The notes under the pieces are model-generated. The model did not search any database. It saw nothing but the letters and a program-made list of their open reading frames with translations, and was not told the origin of the DNA. Source: Metaphire vulgaris (lineage: Eukaryota > Annelida > Clitellata > Crassiclitellata > Megascolecidae). Taken from it: a DNA stretch of 64,000 nt. Position numbers and translations under genes: made by a program. The stretch spans positions 3,718,013 to 3,782,012 of the forward strand of contig CM030849.1 in the NCBI GenBank assembly GCA_018105865.1, given 5' to 3'. Positions within the stretch are counted from its first letter, which is position 1, and every line of letters starts with the position of its first letter. Shown one piece after another: positions 12,056-22,472 of this stretch.

Positions 12056-12669
12056 TTATTTAGAACGTGTTATAAAGCATTATTATTGAGTTCTGATGCA
12101 TGCTTTGTGTTGACTTAATTTCCGAGACTGTATCTAGACATGCCATTAATAAAATGCATATTTCACAATTTGTCTCAGCACAGACGTTATTCGTTTAAAA
12201 GAATATTTCGTCACTGCTTTTAATTACTACATTTTAACTAAGTTAATTCAATGTGCAACAAATTTACACTCGACCATAATCCGGCATTTTATAATCGCTT
12301 ATATAATAAAAAATATATGTAATAACAATGCTCATATAATAGAAATATATAATAACAACAACGCTGTATAGATTATAATCTGATAATTATCAGACGAATA
12401 GTGCCTAAACTGAGTACTCAATATTCCTGATAGCGCAGTGTGTAATCTACTAATCAGGACAATTCGTGTTGCACTCTGCATTTAACAAATACTCCTTTGA
12501 GGTCGTTGCCTTCGGTTTTTCGGAAAATTGATGAGGAGGCTGTCTGCTGGCTTCGCACGCAATGCAAACGCTAATATATTCGGAAAATTATAAAAGCCGA
12601 AACGAAATTACTGTGGATAAGATTAGAATCAATTTAAATTGAATTTAATGATAGCTTAGCATTAAATAA
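12056..12669. other. No feature seen (intron of the Ig-receptor gene)
   Basis: AT-rich sequence without domains. It lies within the presumed last intron of the receptor. Confidence 0.4.
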
Positions 12670-12835
12670 AACAGAAGACGGGGACGACCGAGGATATGCT
12701 GGATCGACAACATCACGACGTCGACTGGTCTTTCTGAGGACCATCTACTACGCACCTCGCAAGACAGATAGTAATGTAGAACTGACCCATTCTTATAGCT
12801 AAACGTCGCCAAGCGACGATGGTGCATTAACGTAA

Positions 12836-12882
<47 letters not shown>
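12670..12882 (+). mobile_element. RTE-like non-LTR retrotransposon 3' remnant with (AT)n
   Basis: The plus strand reads RRGRPRICWIDNITTSTGLS, the typical C-terminal block of RTE-like reverse transcriptases (RRGRPxxxWxDNIxxxTG). Stops follow, and an AT dinucleotide tract at 12838-12882 follows those. Confidence 0.65.
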
Positions 12883-12884
<2 letters not shown>

Positions 12885-12896
12885 AAACATATATAC

Positions 12897-13240
12897 GCCT
12901 CAAAGCGAACATATGACTTCTGAGTAGGTTATATTGGTATAATGTCTATGTTCGCATTATTCTATAACCAAGAGGTGTCTGTTTTAGTTTAGTCTTTGGG
13001 CCTACATATACTGAAACTCCCATAACATTATCCAAAAAAACAGTTTTCAAACCGCCATAATTTTCACGTATTATGTAAAATCTGAACTGTTCTTACTTGA
13101 TTTCTTTTTGTTGACTTTTGCAGGAGGGGCTGCTGAATTGTCGTGAGCAGTAGCGCCGGCGTTTTGTTCTATTGTTTTAGAAAATATAAAATAACTCTTG
13201 TAATTGTTGAGTTATAATAAACGTTGGAAAGCAGCAAGAA
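12897..13240. repeat. Direct repeat, first copy
   Basis: The sequence from CTGAGTAGGTTATA through CCAAGAGG, TTTAGTCTTTGG, TTTCTTTTTGTTGACTT, TGAATTGTCGTGAGCAGTAG and AAAATAACTCTTG recurs in the same order from 13.5 kb on. There it is split by two large insertions. The two copies could be degenerate LTRs around a short interior, or a simple tandem duplication. Confidence 0.65.
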
Positions 13241-13504
13241 CCTTGGTAGTCACGTCGTATTAGCCACCATCGTCGTCGTCGTCGCCGCCGCCAAGAAGAC
13301 CAGGAGTACCAGGAACGAGCTGCATGGACGGCAGCCCCACGGACCTTCATACGCCTACTATGACGAAAGCAACCATCACCCCGTCCACCGTCGCGATCGG
13401 GGAGGTCACCATCATTCGAACCTTATAGTTACCCAACGACCACCCGCCCCCGCCCCCACAGCATGCGACATTATTACATCAAAAAAGACATACGTCTAAA
13501 AGCT
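13241..13504. other. GC-rich spacer between the two direct repeats
   Basis: Rich in CGTCGT and CCGCC words, and unlike its AT-rich surroundings in base composition. A 91-codon plus-strand frame spans it but shows no domain. If the flanking repeats are LTRs, this would be a shrunken interior. Confidence 0.35.
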
Positions 13505-13726
13505 AACAGGAGAATTCTGAGTAGGTTATAATGTCTATCTCTATACAGTATTACTCTTTTACCAAGAGGCGTCTGTTTTTGTTTAGTCTTTGGACATACA
13601 GTATAGGCCTACGAAAGCTACCTAACAGTATCCTAAAATAGTTTTCACACGCCATAATTTTTATAGCAAGCGCTACGCATTATGCAAAATCTAAACTGTT
13701 CTCACTAGATTTCTTTTTGTTGACTA
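13505..13726. repeat. Direct repeat, second copy, first part
   Basis: Matches the first copy (12897-13110) up to TTTTTGTTGACT, where a hAT-like element starts. The copy resumes at 15222 and, after another insertion, again at about 17649 (AAAAAATAACTCTTG). Confidence 0.65.
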
Positions 13727-13898
13727 CAGAGCCGTAACTAGGGTTTTCGGCGCCCGGGGCAAGATTTCTATTTTGCGCCCCTCAATTTCGGTGATGACTT
13801 TTTTTAGTCGTCGCAAGTTATCTTCTTCTTAAAACACTCCATTTTCAGGGTGATGACCTGTTTTCTTTTTTTAATCGTCGCAAGTTATCTTCACGCTA

Positions 13899-14588
13899 TC
13901 TATAATATTAAGATCCTTATCTGTATGTCTCTCTGTCTGCTACCTTCAAGCGTTCTGATTGGTTGACTATTGGTAGACGGTTTAGACCGTTTAGTCCTTA
14001 CGTCGCGATGCGTTGGCGGGCGAGCGTTAACTATTGGTAGACGGTTTAGTCCTTACGTCGCGATGCGTTGGTGGACGATGTTCGAAGACGACGTTGCTAT
14101 TGGTAACAATTGTTCGTATAAGCGTTCTGATTGGTCGACTATTGGTATACGTTTTAGACCGTTTAGTCCTTACGTCGCGATGCGTTGGTGGACGATGTTC
14201 GAAGACGACGTTGCTATTGGTAACAATTGTTCGTAGAATCGTAGTTTAAGAATCGTAGTTTAACACAGTTTAGTCGAGTCATTGCAGCGTCAGAGGGCTG
14301 GGCGTGCGACGACGTTGCTATTGGTAACAATTGTTCTCAGCCTGAGGTAGTTGTGCAATTTTAACGTACATTTTAACGTACACAAAAAATACATGTACAG
14401 CGTCACAAATGGCCACAGTTGCGTGATTTTAACGTACATAGGCCTAATTATTACGTGGCGCAGATCTTGGCTAGGTGGCGATCATTGAAATGTTGTTCAG
14501 CATGAATTCAATGATTGGGTATTAGGTATAGGTATTGGATTAGTATTATCCTGCACTGCGAGCGCGAGCGAAGCGAGCATCTTTCTAG
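13899..14588 (+). mobile_element. Non-autonomous Helitron, copy 1
   Basis: Begins with TC (TCTATAATATTAAGATCC), directly after an A, and ends with CTAG after a GCGAGCGAAGCGAGC hairpin-type block. These are the hallmarks of Helitrons (5' TC, 3' hairpin then CTRR, insertion between A and T). It has an internal ~120-bp duplication around 14030-14240 that copy 2 lacks. No Rep/helicase coding. Confidence 0.8.
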
Positions 14589-15074
14589 TCTATAATATTA
14601 AGATCCTTATCTGTATGTCTCTCTGTTACCTTCAAGCGTTCTGATTGGTTGACTGTTGGTAGACGGTTTAGACCGTTTAGTCCTTACGTCGCGATGCGTT
14701 GGTGGGCGAGCGTTGACTATTGGTAGACGGTTTAGTCCTTACGTCGCGATGCGTTGGTGGACGATGTTCGAAGACGACGTTGCTATTGGTAACAATTGTT
14801 CGCAGCCTGAGGTAGTTGCGCAATTTTAACGTACAGTTTAACGTACACAAAAAATACGTGTACAGCGTCACAAATGGTCACAGTTGCGTGATTTTAACGT
14901 ACATAGGCCTAATTATTACGTGGCGCAGAGCTTGGCTAGGTGGCGATCATTGAAATGTTGTTCAGCATGAATTCAATGATTGGGTATTAGGTATAGGTAT
15001 TGGATTAGTATCCTGCACTGCGAGCGAAGCGAGCGCGAGCGAAGCGAGCGCGAGCGAAGCGAGCATCTTTCTAG
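14589..15074 (+). mobile_element. Non-autonomous Helitron, copy 2, head-to-tail with copy 1
   Basis: It starts with TCTATAATATTAAGATCC immediately after the CTAG of copy 1 and ends ...GCATCTTTCTAG at 15074, followed by T. It is 486 bases, shorter than copy 1 (690) because it lacks the internal duplication. Confidence 0.8.
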
Positions 15075-15221
15075 TCACCCTATAAAACACTCCTTTTTCT
15101 GGGTGATGACCTTTTTTAAAATCGTCACAGCTATTTTTTATTCACATCAACTAAAAATGCGTCCCCCCGACGGCTCGGCGCCCGGAGCGGATTCCCCCTC
15201 CCCCACCCAGTTACGGCTCTG

Positions 15222-15303
15222 GTTGACTTGTGCATAAAGATCCACTGAATTGTCGTGAGCAGTAGAGTGGGCGTTTTGTCCTCTTAATTATTTTTAGCAA
15301 ATA
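15222..15303. repeat. Direct repeat, second copy, middle part
   Basis: Resumes the repeat after the hAT-like element (GTTGACTT, then TGAATTGTCGTGAGCAGTAG). It is interrupted again at a TA dinucleotide (15302-15303). Confidence 0.6.
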
Positions 15304-16358
15304 GGGTCAACTAATGGAACCCTGGCCATCCATTACAATCCTGGCCACTTTTGAAATACTATTTAAACGCGATAATTGTGTTTCGCGCCTTGATATCTTT
15401 GAAATCTAGGCATTTTTCTGCGCTCTATTCGCCGAAGATATTTTAAACATCTTTGGTTTTGCTAATTTCAAGTTTTTTTCTTTCAAAGTTTGAGCCTTTA
15501 GAGGTGAGTTTAGACGACATATTTGACGGATTAAACTTTTTAAAATTACATTTTGTGGGCGTTTGACATCATTTATTATTATTATAGCGCTTAAATTTTA
15601 TAAATATAACACTCCAGACTACTTGCTGAAAATATTGAGGCATCCGATCGTCGACGGAGCGTTTGAGACCAGCGAAACTGAAGTCTGCCTGTTTAATACA
15701 AATCTAGCCGCTACTTAACAGAATCCTGGCCAGTTGGCCCAGCTCAGGGTTTGTGTTCTTGTTGCCAGAATTAGTTTAAGCGTAAAAACAGTATGCATTT
15801 AGCGATGTATTAATAGAAAATGTTTGCATATATATATGATTTATTTTTATATTTATATATCTGAGTAGAAATAGAAGAGGCGCTATACAAAGCGCTATAC
15901 AAATTCCACATTAAATTACATTAATGCAGCTTCTGCGTTGATCCTAAATGATTATTTACACAAAATGCATTTAAAAACCGCATCCAATCATATTTTCAGT
16001 AGGCCTACCCATAGTTCTTGTAAGTATAATTAAGTGGGTTTTTATAGTGGATCATTCAAATTTTACAATGGTAATTTGGCATCGCTTCGATAAAAGAGCT
16101 TGCTAAAATATTGTGCTTTAATCCTGGCCACATGGCCAGGATTGAAATAATGTGGCCAGGAAATTGTGAATTTCTCGTTTTGCCGTTTTAATTCTTTAAA
16201 AAATAGAATTTTATACATTTTCTGACTTTAAAAAGCATTTTTAGTAAATTTGCCGTCCGTTTCATGATATTATAGCGCAAAATTTGATAAAAATTGTACT
16301 GACAACTGGTTTGGAGCTTTCAAACATTTAAGGTGGTCAGGATTCCATTAGTTTACCC

Positions 16359-17640
16359 CAGAGATGGACATGGGTCCATTTTTTAGAACCCAACCCAACC
16401 CGACCCATCAAATCTCCAACCCAACCCAACCCAACCCATGCCGGCAATTGCAAGTATTCACCCAACCCAATCCAACCCACCCAAGCTTCAAGTAAACATA
16501 TTCAGAAAATTTATTGCTAAACAACAATTTGTCAATTACTGCATACAAATCATTTTAAAAAATTACCTCTCATATGTCGCTGTAGGGCCTATGTTTTCCG
16601 CCATTATAATTATCATTGGCGTGCAAAGGAAGGTAGACGTCCGTGTTATAATTTGTACTTATACTATCCAAAATTCAGCTTCAAATGTTGAAAGACTAAC
16701 GAATAAGGAACCCTAGAGCCATTATAGCATTTGCTTAGCAAGTTCGCACGCACTAATCTAATCTAATCTAATCTTAAACTTCTATAGCGCCACTTTCATA
16801 ATGCACAGGAGCATCAACCGATGGCACACCAAATCCAAATCACTAAAGATCCAGGTCAAATCCAGGGTATCCGGCCGGACAAACGGGTGACAGTCTATGG
16901 TGGATAAGCCCGGTCAAAAAGATGGGTTTTTAATCTTGCTCTAAAAATTTGTAATGAATTTGCAATGCGAACATGCTGAGGCAATGAGTTCCAGAGTTCC
17001 AGAGCACTCCCACGCAGTAGCTCATAAATGCTATTGGAGTCAATAAGGGGATTAAGATGGATTTACAGTGGATGGTTCAAAGAAAGTTACTTCGTTCAAA
17101 GAAAGTTACTTCCTTCTTTCATCCATTTCGACTCTCGATTCCAATGCCTTGAATTATTTACTTCCACCGGTCTTATGCAAATATCTCGTGGCTGCGGATC
17201 AACATCTACCTATAGGCATATGACGCTGCACAATATCGAGAAAGCAACGGCCACAACGGCGAGGGGGGTTTTATGTATCAAAGGAGATAAACTTATGCCT
17301 TTAATGCTTTATTATATAGGAACAACTGTGTTTGGATCAATAGAACCAGGGGCTCAAGACAATCCTGAATATAACCCCCCACCCGCCAATCGCTTAACTA
17401 AGAGCCGTCATAAGCCAGTATTGCCAGCGACAGTTCGGCGGCAATTTGTTGCGTGAAAATGCGGAAAACGATAACCATTTTTTATAACCAATATATGGTG
17501 TGTGCACTGTGCCAAGTGCAAATCAGCGTTTTGCAACCCAACCCAACCCAACCCACCACAACTGCCTAAATGTATGACCCAACCCAATCCAACCCAACCC
17601 AACCCAACCCATGGGTTAACCCAACCCATGTCCATCTCTG
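16359..17640. mobile_element. hAT-like element with AACCC subterminal arrays
   Basis: Termini are CAGAGATGGACATGGGT and ACCCATGTCCATCTCTG, flanked by a perfect 8-bp duplication GTTTACCC (16351-16358 and 17641-17648). Next to both ends are arrays of AACCC (about 16388-16437 and 17534-17611), both with AACCC on the plus strand. No transposase frame seen. Confidence 0.88.
16753..17035 (-). mobile_element. CR1/L2-type 3' end inside the hAT-like element
   Basis: A (CTAAT)n tract at 16753-16773 is the tail. The minus strand then carries a TATAGCGCC-type 3' UTR word (GGCGCTATAGAAG) and a WNSLPQHVRI-like C terminus with FRARLKTHLF, as in other CR1/L2 copies here. 5'-truncated. Confidence 0.65.
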
Positions 17641-17650
17641 GTTTACCCTA

Positions 17651-18168
17651 CAAAAAATAACTCTTGAAATTGATGTTACGTTAGACAATTCGTTTAGGGC
17701 CTACTTAGAAGCTTCGTATGCATCATAAACTACATAAAAATACTGCCATATTCTAGAGTTCATGTATTGTAATGTGGAAGACAGTACATCATAAATTCGT
17801 GTAAAATAAGCTAGTAAATATGTTTTCATTCTTACATCTTTCTATTTCTTACTTTAAGATATTCCTGCTTGCGGGTGTAAAACTGAATTAGGCCTAATAA
17901 AAATACAGTATACAATGAGGCACATTCGCACAGAAAATATTTGATGACAAAATTCGAAGGATAAAAATTAGATTATATTATGATCTCGTTGTAGTCTTCT
18001 TTCCAAGTATTTTATTACACACAGTTCTAGCACATTCTAGTTCTGTAACTCTCATTGCATTTGAAATTTATGACAGATAGTGAAGATCTGCATGTACACA
18101 TGATAAATAAAATACAATTATACAGTATATATCAAGCATTAAGACTGGTCCAATAGGAAATTTTTTAC
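17651..18168. other. Start of the last intron of the Ig-receptor gene
   Basis: Beyond the end of the direct repeat no feature is seen. The open frame of the transmembrane exon continues past its donor to a stop near 18068, so failure to splice would give a short-tailed product. Confidence 0.4.
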
Positions 18169-18270
18169 TTGGTACGGGAGTCTTTTTCCTTCTTCTGCGA
18201 ATGGAATATGTCAAAAATCCAATAATCACCAAAAAAGCTATGCAAGCCAAAGGGATCACAAAATTTCGAT
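18169..18270 (-). CDS. Ig-family receptor, transmembrane exon
   Basis: A 102-bp exon with an excellent acceptor (CTCTTTTCAG) and a donor A/GTAAAA, both phase 1, so it is symmetric. It encodes RNFVIPLACIAFLVIIGF followed by LTYSI and a basic stop-transfer stretch RRRRKK. That is one membrane-spanning helix with the charge placed for a cytoplasmic C terminus (type I). It sits 220 bases downstream of the second Ig exon in transcription order. Read without splicing, the frame gives about 33 further residues with another hydrophobic patch and then stops, so intron retention could yield an isoform without the tyrosine tail. Confidence 0.8.
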
Positions 18271-18490
18271 CTGAAAAGAGAAAATTTTTAAAATATCGAA
18301 AGAAATAAATGAATAAAATACGAGGTAAAAATTTTGAACGCAGTCTATGTCATCATCAAAAGTGCAGGGGCTAATTAGCGAATCGAAGCTACAGAAGACT
18401 GACGAAGAATACATTCGATTTGGCATTTACACTGTAACTTCATATAATCATATTTTATTATTGCGAAAGAGAAAGAACTCTGCTAACAAC

Positions 18491-18883
18491 TAGCTTGAGA
18501 GGAAACAGTATCTTCGTCGGATGTTGCGTCTTTTGAATCAGAAGCAGAGGAATTCCAAATGTAGAAAAGACTCGGAACATTAGAGGCTGATTCTGGCGGA
18601 TACGTTTCATTACCACGGTCAAAGTACGTCTTACAGGATACGGAGGAAGATCCCTTTCCGGATTTGAGGACAAGTGCGGTCAGTTTTGAAGTGACATGAG
18701 TTTTGTTGAAGTAGTTGTCCGTATCTATTTCATTTCTAAACACACTTCCTTCTTCGAATGACGCTCCTGTTGGGTGATGTCTCCATTCCATCTTAGGAGT
18801 CAAATTGCCTGAGAAGCCCACGCTGCATTCAGCTTTAATGCGAAGATCAGAGGATTCTGTATGAGTACACTTGGGCTCTGATT
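18491..18883 (-). CDS. Ig-family receptor, second Ig-domain exon
   Basis: It encodes an Ig-like domain of the C2/I kind. A B-strand Cys lies in IKAECSVGF, the core Trp in PKMEWRHH and the F-strand Cys in SSVSCKTYF. Four N-glycosylation sequons are visible (NLT, NKT, NET, NSS). A TTGCAG acceptor gives a phase-1 start. An in-frame stop lies just upstream, so the exon cannot extend much further. The better-looking TTTCTTTCAG acceptor 60 bases upstream leads into another frame that stops. The 3' boundary is the weakest point: a phase-1 A/GT at 18490 keeps the exon symmetric (393 bp), but it is a poor donor, and an earlier GTAATG near 18595 is possible. A Ser/Asp-rich stalk follows the domain. Confidence 0.75.
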
Positions 18884-19330
18884 CTGCAAGATACATCACA
18901 TTTTTGTTTAACTGCCATGGCTCTAACTACTGTATCTGAAAGAAATTATAAGACTTTCCTTTGACTAAGTATTAAGTATAAGAATATTTTGTGATTTTGA
19001 ACACTGATGTTTCGATTACTTCAAATTTAACAAGTATAGGCCGATGTCTCTCACTAAGGTAGAGATCGTAGAAGCAGCTACACGAATCATGATTAGCAAA
19101 TGATTACTGTAGAAGATACACTCCAGCACTCGGTTAAAAGCGTCTAATATATTGTGGTTATATCTGCATATAAATTATGGGAAAAGCCACTTTGATCACT
19201 TTTAACAGACGAATATGAGGTCAGAGAGATCGAAGGTAAATGTTTAGGAACATAGGACGTTTGTAATTGTATCAAATTCCGCCACAGAAGCAAGTTCATA
19301 ATTAATAATTGAGCAAATATGAGTTTTGCA

Positions 19331-19618
19331 CCTATACATACATACATACATACATACATAAAGTTCATTTACTAGGCGCAATTATTACAAATGCGCCTCG
19401 GTTGCCAGATCAAACATATATGTTTTAAGTCGAGCGAGAAAAATGTCACGGTTTAAAATTTCATCTCTGAGAGGAGGCGGAAGTTGATTCCAGAGTGATG
19501 GACCAATCACCCTGAATGCACGCTCTCCCATTCTGGTACGAGTGCGTGGCACGGATAATGTCCTGGTGGAATTGGAACGTGTGACCATCGTTCGAGTGAG
19601 AGCTGTATCAGACAACTA
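19331..19618 (-). mobile_element. CR1/L2-type 3' end in the first visible intron
   Basis: The minus-strand frame has the pattern LSVPRTRTRMGERAFRV, then SLWNQLPPPLRD and FLARLKTYMFD, the standard CR1/L2 C terminus. A (CATA)n tract at 19331-19360 is its tail. Confidence 0.75.
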
Positions 19619-19649
19619 TCCTCCGATTGTAAATTTTAAGACTACTTAT

Positions 19650-19700
19650 CTTAAAGTAAAGTAAAGTAAAAGTAAAGTAAAATCTCGTGCATTTCTATCT
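19650..19700 (-). mobile_element. CR1/L2-type 3' tail fragment
   Basis: The (AAAGT)n tract followed by AAATCTCGTGCATTTCTAT equals the 3' tail of the copy at 24.07 kb. Only the tail is seen here. Confidence 0.5.
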
Positions 19701-19739
19701 TGATTCTATCTACTATGCGTTTACTCTAAGAGCTATAAG

Positions 19740-20160
19740 AGCTTATTCTTCGTAGTATCCTGCCCTTAGGCAGGTTTTGTATTTCAATTTCGCCATTCAT
19801 TCCATGTTCAAAGCTTTCTCCTTTAGGTCTTTATAGTCATTTTCCATCATCCAGTCAAGTAGCATCTCTCGTGGTCTTTCTTTGGTTTGTTTCCCCTCTA
19901 GTTGTCCTTCTATTATTTTCCTTAGGAGCTAGTCTCCTCTCATTATATATCCCATCCAGGAGGTTTTTTGTCTTTTTCTTATTGTGTTGATCATCTCTCT
20001 CTTTTCCTCCACGTGTTTCAGCACTTCCTCGTTTGTCTTATGTTCCGTCCAGCTGATCTTCTCCATCTTTCTCCATATCCACATTTTGAAGGCCTCTAGT
20101 CTTGTTATTTCCTCCTTTCTTAGAATCATGTGGCTTATATGGGCCTTAAATAGTACCAAC
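19740..20160 (-). mobile_element. RTE-like reverse-transcriptase C-terminal remnant
   Basis: The minus strand encodes RLEAFKMWIWRKMEKISWTE, a TNEEVLKHV segment and then SWMGYIMRGD. This is the block RTE-like elements have after the RT domain (AFEMWCYRRMLKISWTx...TNEEVL...). Further frames downstream hold the Lys/Arg-rich end. It lies in the receptor intron. Confidence 0.75.
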
Positions 20161-20323
20161 TTAACTGAAACTTCCTTTGGACGTTTTAGGTTTGAGTCAA
20201 TTTTCTCTTTATTAAAGAGTGTGCCTATGTTTGAATGATTAATTTGATGTCATTTGCGAAAAAAATAATGAATTGCAGTACTTTGCAAAATTTTGCGATC
20301 AATTTTATCGAGCATATTCTTAC

Positions 20324-20653
20324 CCAACACGATCAGATCTGCCCGGTAGTTTGTTAACTGCTGGTCTGCATCAATTGTACAAGTGTATGTCCCAGCGTCT
20401 TCCATTTGCGTATTATTTAGATAAAGTTCACCGGAGCCATGTTTATTCACATTCAGACCATATCTTAAGTCTTCATGCTTAGGGTTGTCTCCATTCCAGT
20501 TGCTGAAGATTTTCATTGGAGTCTGATCAGATGGCGATCTGTAGAGGAGCCATTCGCGTACAACGGATCCACTTGATGTTTTACATTCGAAGAACATCCG
20601 ACGACCAACGTAAACAGCCACATTCTGAGGCGTTTTAGTTACGTGACAGGAAG
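20324..20653 (-). CDS. Ig-family receptor, V-type Ig-domain exon
   Basis: The 330-bp exon encodes one V-set-like Ig domain. The B-strand Cys is in RRMFFECKTS, the C-strand Trp in VVREWLLYR, and the F-strand signature DAGTYTCTID follows GELYLNNTQME. It begins after a TTGAATTCTTTAG acceptor and ends at a strong donor G/GTAAGAA. Both are phase 1, the classic arrangement for Ig-domain exons. The codon split across the next junction (G + AA) reads Glu and runs smoothly into the second Ig domain. No signal-peptide exon could be fixed upstream, so the N terminus is missing. Together the exons give a type I protein: V-like, C2-like, transmembrane helix, tyrosine tail. It resembles inhibitory or activating paired-receptor architecture, but I cannot name an orthologue. 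Confidence 0.82.
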
Positions 20654-22472
20654 CTAAAGAATTCAACAAATGTGATTGTCATAAAACTGTTTAATCCGAC
20701 GATATGGAAACAAAATAGACAATAGACATATCTTCTTCTTAATTTTGTTATGAAGAATTTCAATAAAATAACCCACATTGTTTGTTTTCATACCAACGCT
20801 ATCTGAATGAATGCTTCGAGTATTTGCTGAAATCATGCAATAGCATTCAAGTTCTCCAACAATACTAACTTTTACCTACTCAAGAACTCATTCAATAGAT
20901 CATCACCATATCTACCGCCTACGATCGATCTACAATCTACATCGTCAATAGCCAATAGTCAAGAATTTAATGGCGTCTCAGTCAATGAAAGTCACTCCGT
21001 CCACAGTTTTCATGTAAGCCTAATTTGTTATGAAATTATGTCATTTAAAGACCGCATTAATCAATTGTGTAAATTTTCGAATTATAAACTTGGACTTTTT
21101 AAAAATTGAGACCTTTGGCCTAAATCTTCTGTTTTCATCCTGCCAATGCTTTTGTAAACTGATTATCGCAATGTCTTGTAAATGGCATCAAAAAATTTAA
21201 TGCGCATACGCTTCTAAATATTCAGATCACTAACAATTGTAAACACGATCACATTGAAAATACCCTTAATGGTTTCACAATGACTGACAGCTGAAGAAAG
21301 ACTGTCAGAGATCAATGCTTCCTTTATGTTAATGCCTTTCTGCCTAAACTCATCATCTCTTGAGCCTCAATTATGTATGCTAGAAAGAACTCTTTGACAT
21401 GTTTACGAAACCTTACTTTTGTTTTGATTATCCCCCAAAATATTCTATGACAATACTTTGCAAGCATTATGCCTTCCGAGAATAACGTAGTGTATTAATT
21501 CTTGTATTTAAAGGCATTAAAGCGATTGATTTCAAACAACGTTGTGCTTACCCAGAAGAAATAAAGTAAACAAAGTCGTCATAAGAAGCTTAGACCGGCA
21601 AATAGCAATCATGACTTCAACAAACAAAATATTTCTATGTTCTTTGAGAATACTTTTATCAATAGTCATGACATTTCGTGTCCACTTGAAATTATTTAAC
21701 CCAAACACTTCAGGCGAAGAGCAAGAAACAATTATTCGTGATAATTTTCTTGCTATCTTTCATCGAATATGTTTTGAGAAATTTAGCGCAAACGCAAATA
21801 ATATAGTTTTTTAAAATGTCTGTCAGCTGACATAATAACAATGGCTTTCACTTTGGTTTTCAGTGCTTGCTTTTTATATCGTCTGTTCTGATTAGAATTA
21901 TCTTCCTACCAGCACAAGCCAACATCATGCGCCTGAACAGATGCTCAAAATAAATAATAACAATCGATAAATTAAGGACAAGGACTTCAAATTGGTCCTT
22001 AAGGACAAGGACCAGGACAAGGATTAACATCACTGTATTTTAATGAAGATAATACACATATATGCAGGAAATGACATGCAAGCAGACTGAAGAACAGTGG
22101 ATACAGACATGTAGATAGAATGAGAGACACACAGATTGAGAGGAGATCGTTTGAATGAGAGTACAAATAGAAAGATAGACAGAAAAAAGAGACATACAGA
22201 GATAGAGACGAAGAGAGACAGAGAGATGGAGACTGAGAGACAGACAGAGAAAGAGAGAGATAAAGAAAGTACCCATACACAGACATAAAACAGAGTCTAA
22301 GAGACAGAAGTGTTAGAAAACATACACTTCCTAGTGATAGAATTGTAACTATCAAGTCATGAATAACAAATCGTGACTATTGAATCTTGTTTCGTTTTGG
22401 GCGAAGGTCGCATATTAGTATTATAAATTGAAGTTACTTTGTACATACAGTAGATGAGCTTATGCTATACAC
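20654..22472. other. Upstream of the V exon; nothing firm
   Basis: This should hold part of the receptor's 5' end, but no leader exon is convincing. About 22100-22280 is GA-rich low-complexity sequence that gives false Ser/Leu-rich frames on the minus strand. Confidence 0.4.

Larger units (their letters stand above)
13727..15221. mobile_element. hAT-like element carrying two Helitrons
   Basis: Ends are CAGAGCCGTAACTAGGG (left) and CCCAGTTACGGCTCTG (right). The flanks GTTGACTA and GTTGACTT form an 8-bp duplication with one mismatch. Subterminal GGCGCCCGG blocks are also inverted. Removing 13899-15074 leaves about 319 bases, a typical MITE size. Confidence 0.85.
15304..17648. mobile_element. 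TA-flanked inverted-repeat element, itself interrupted
   Basis: Left end GGGTCAACTAATGGAACCCT. The right end, read inverted, is GGGTAAACTAATGGAATCCT. Both sides are flanked by TA (15302-15303 and 17649-17650), as for Tc1/mariner-type elements. Without the hAT insertion at 16359-17640 it is about 1.06 kb. CCTGGCCA words recur in its interior. No transposase frame was recognised. Confidence 0.75.

Noticed and set aside
13970..14249. Two overlapping plus-strand frames with internal repeats (SPYVAMRWWTMFEDDVAIGN)
   Set aside because: They arise from the duplicated non-coding sequence inside Helitron copy 1 and are absent from copy 2.
16388..17611. Telomeric or interstitial telomere repeats
   Set aside because: The unit is AACCC, not CCCTAA, and the arrays lie inside a hAT-like element with an exact target duplication.
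17408..17635. Gly/Trp-rich minus-strand frame (GWVGLGWV)
   Set aside because: A translation of the AACCC arrays at the end of the hAT-like element.
18884..18944. Use of the stronger TTTCTTTCAG acceptor for the second Ig exon
   Set aside because: It leads into a frame that stops after about 30 codons, while the TTGCAG acceptor keeps the Ig domain open in phase 1. It would be right only if the assembly has a base error here.
21999..22355. 118-codon Ser/Leu-rich minus-strand frame that looks like a membrane protein
   Set aside because: It comes from GA-rich low-complexity DNA; no good start, domain or splice context.
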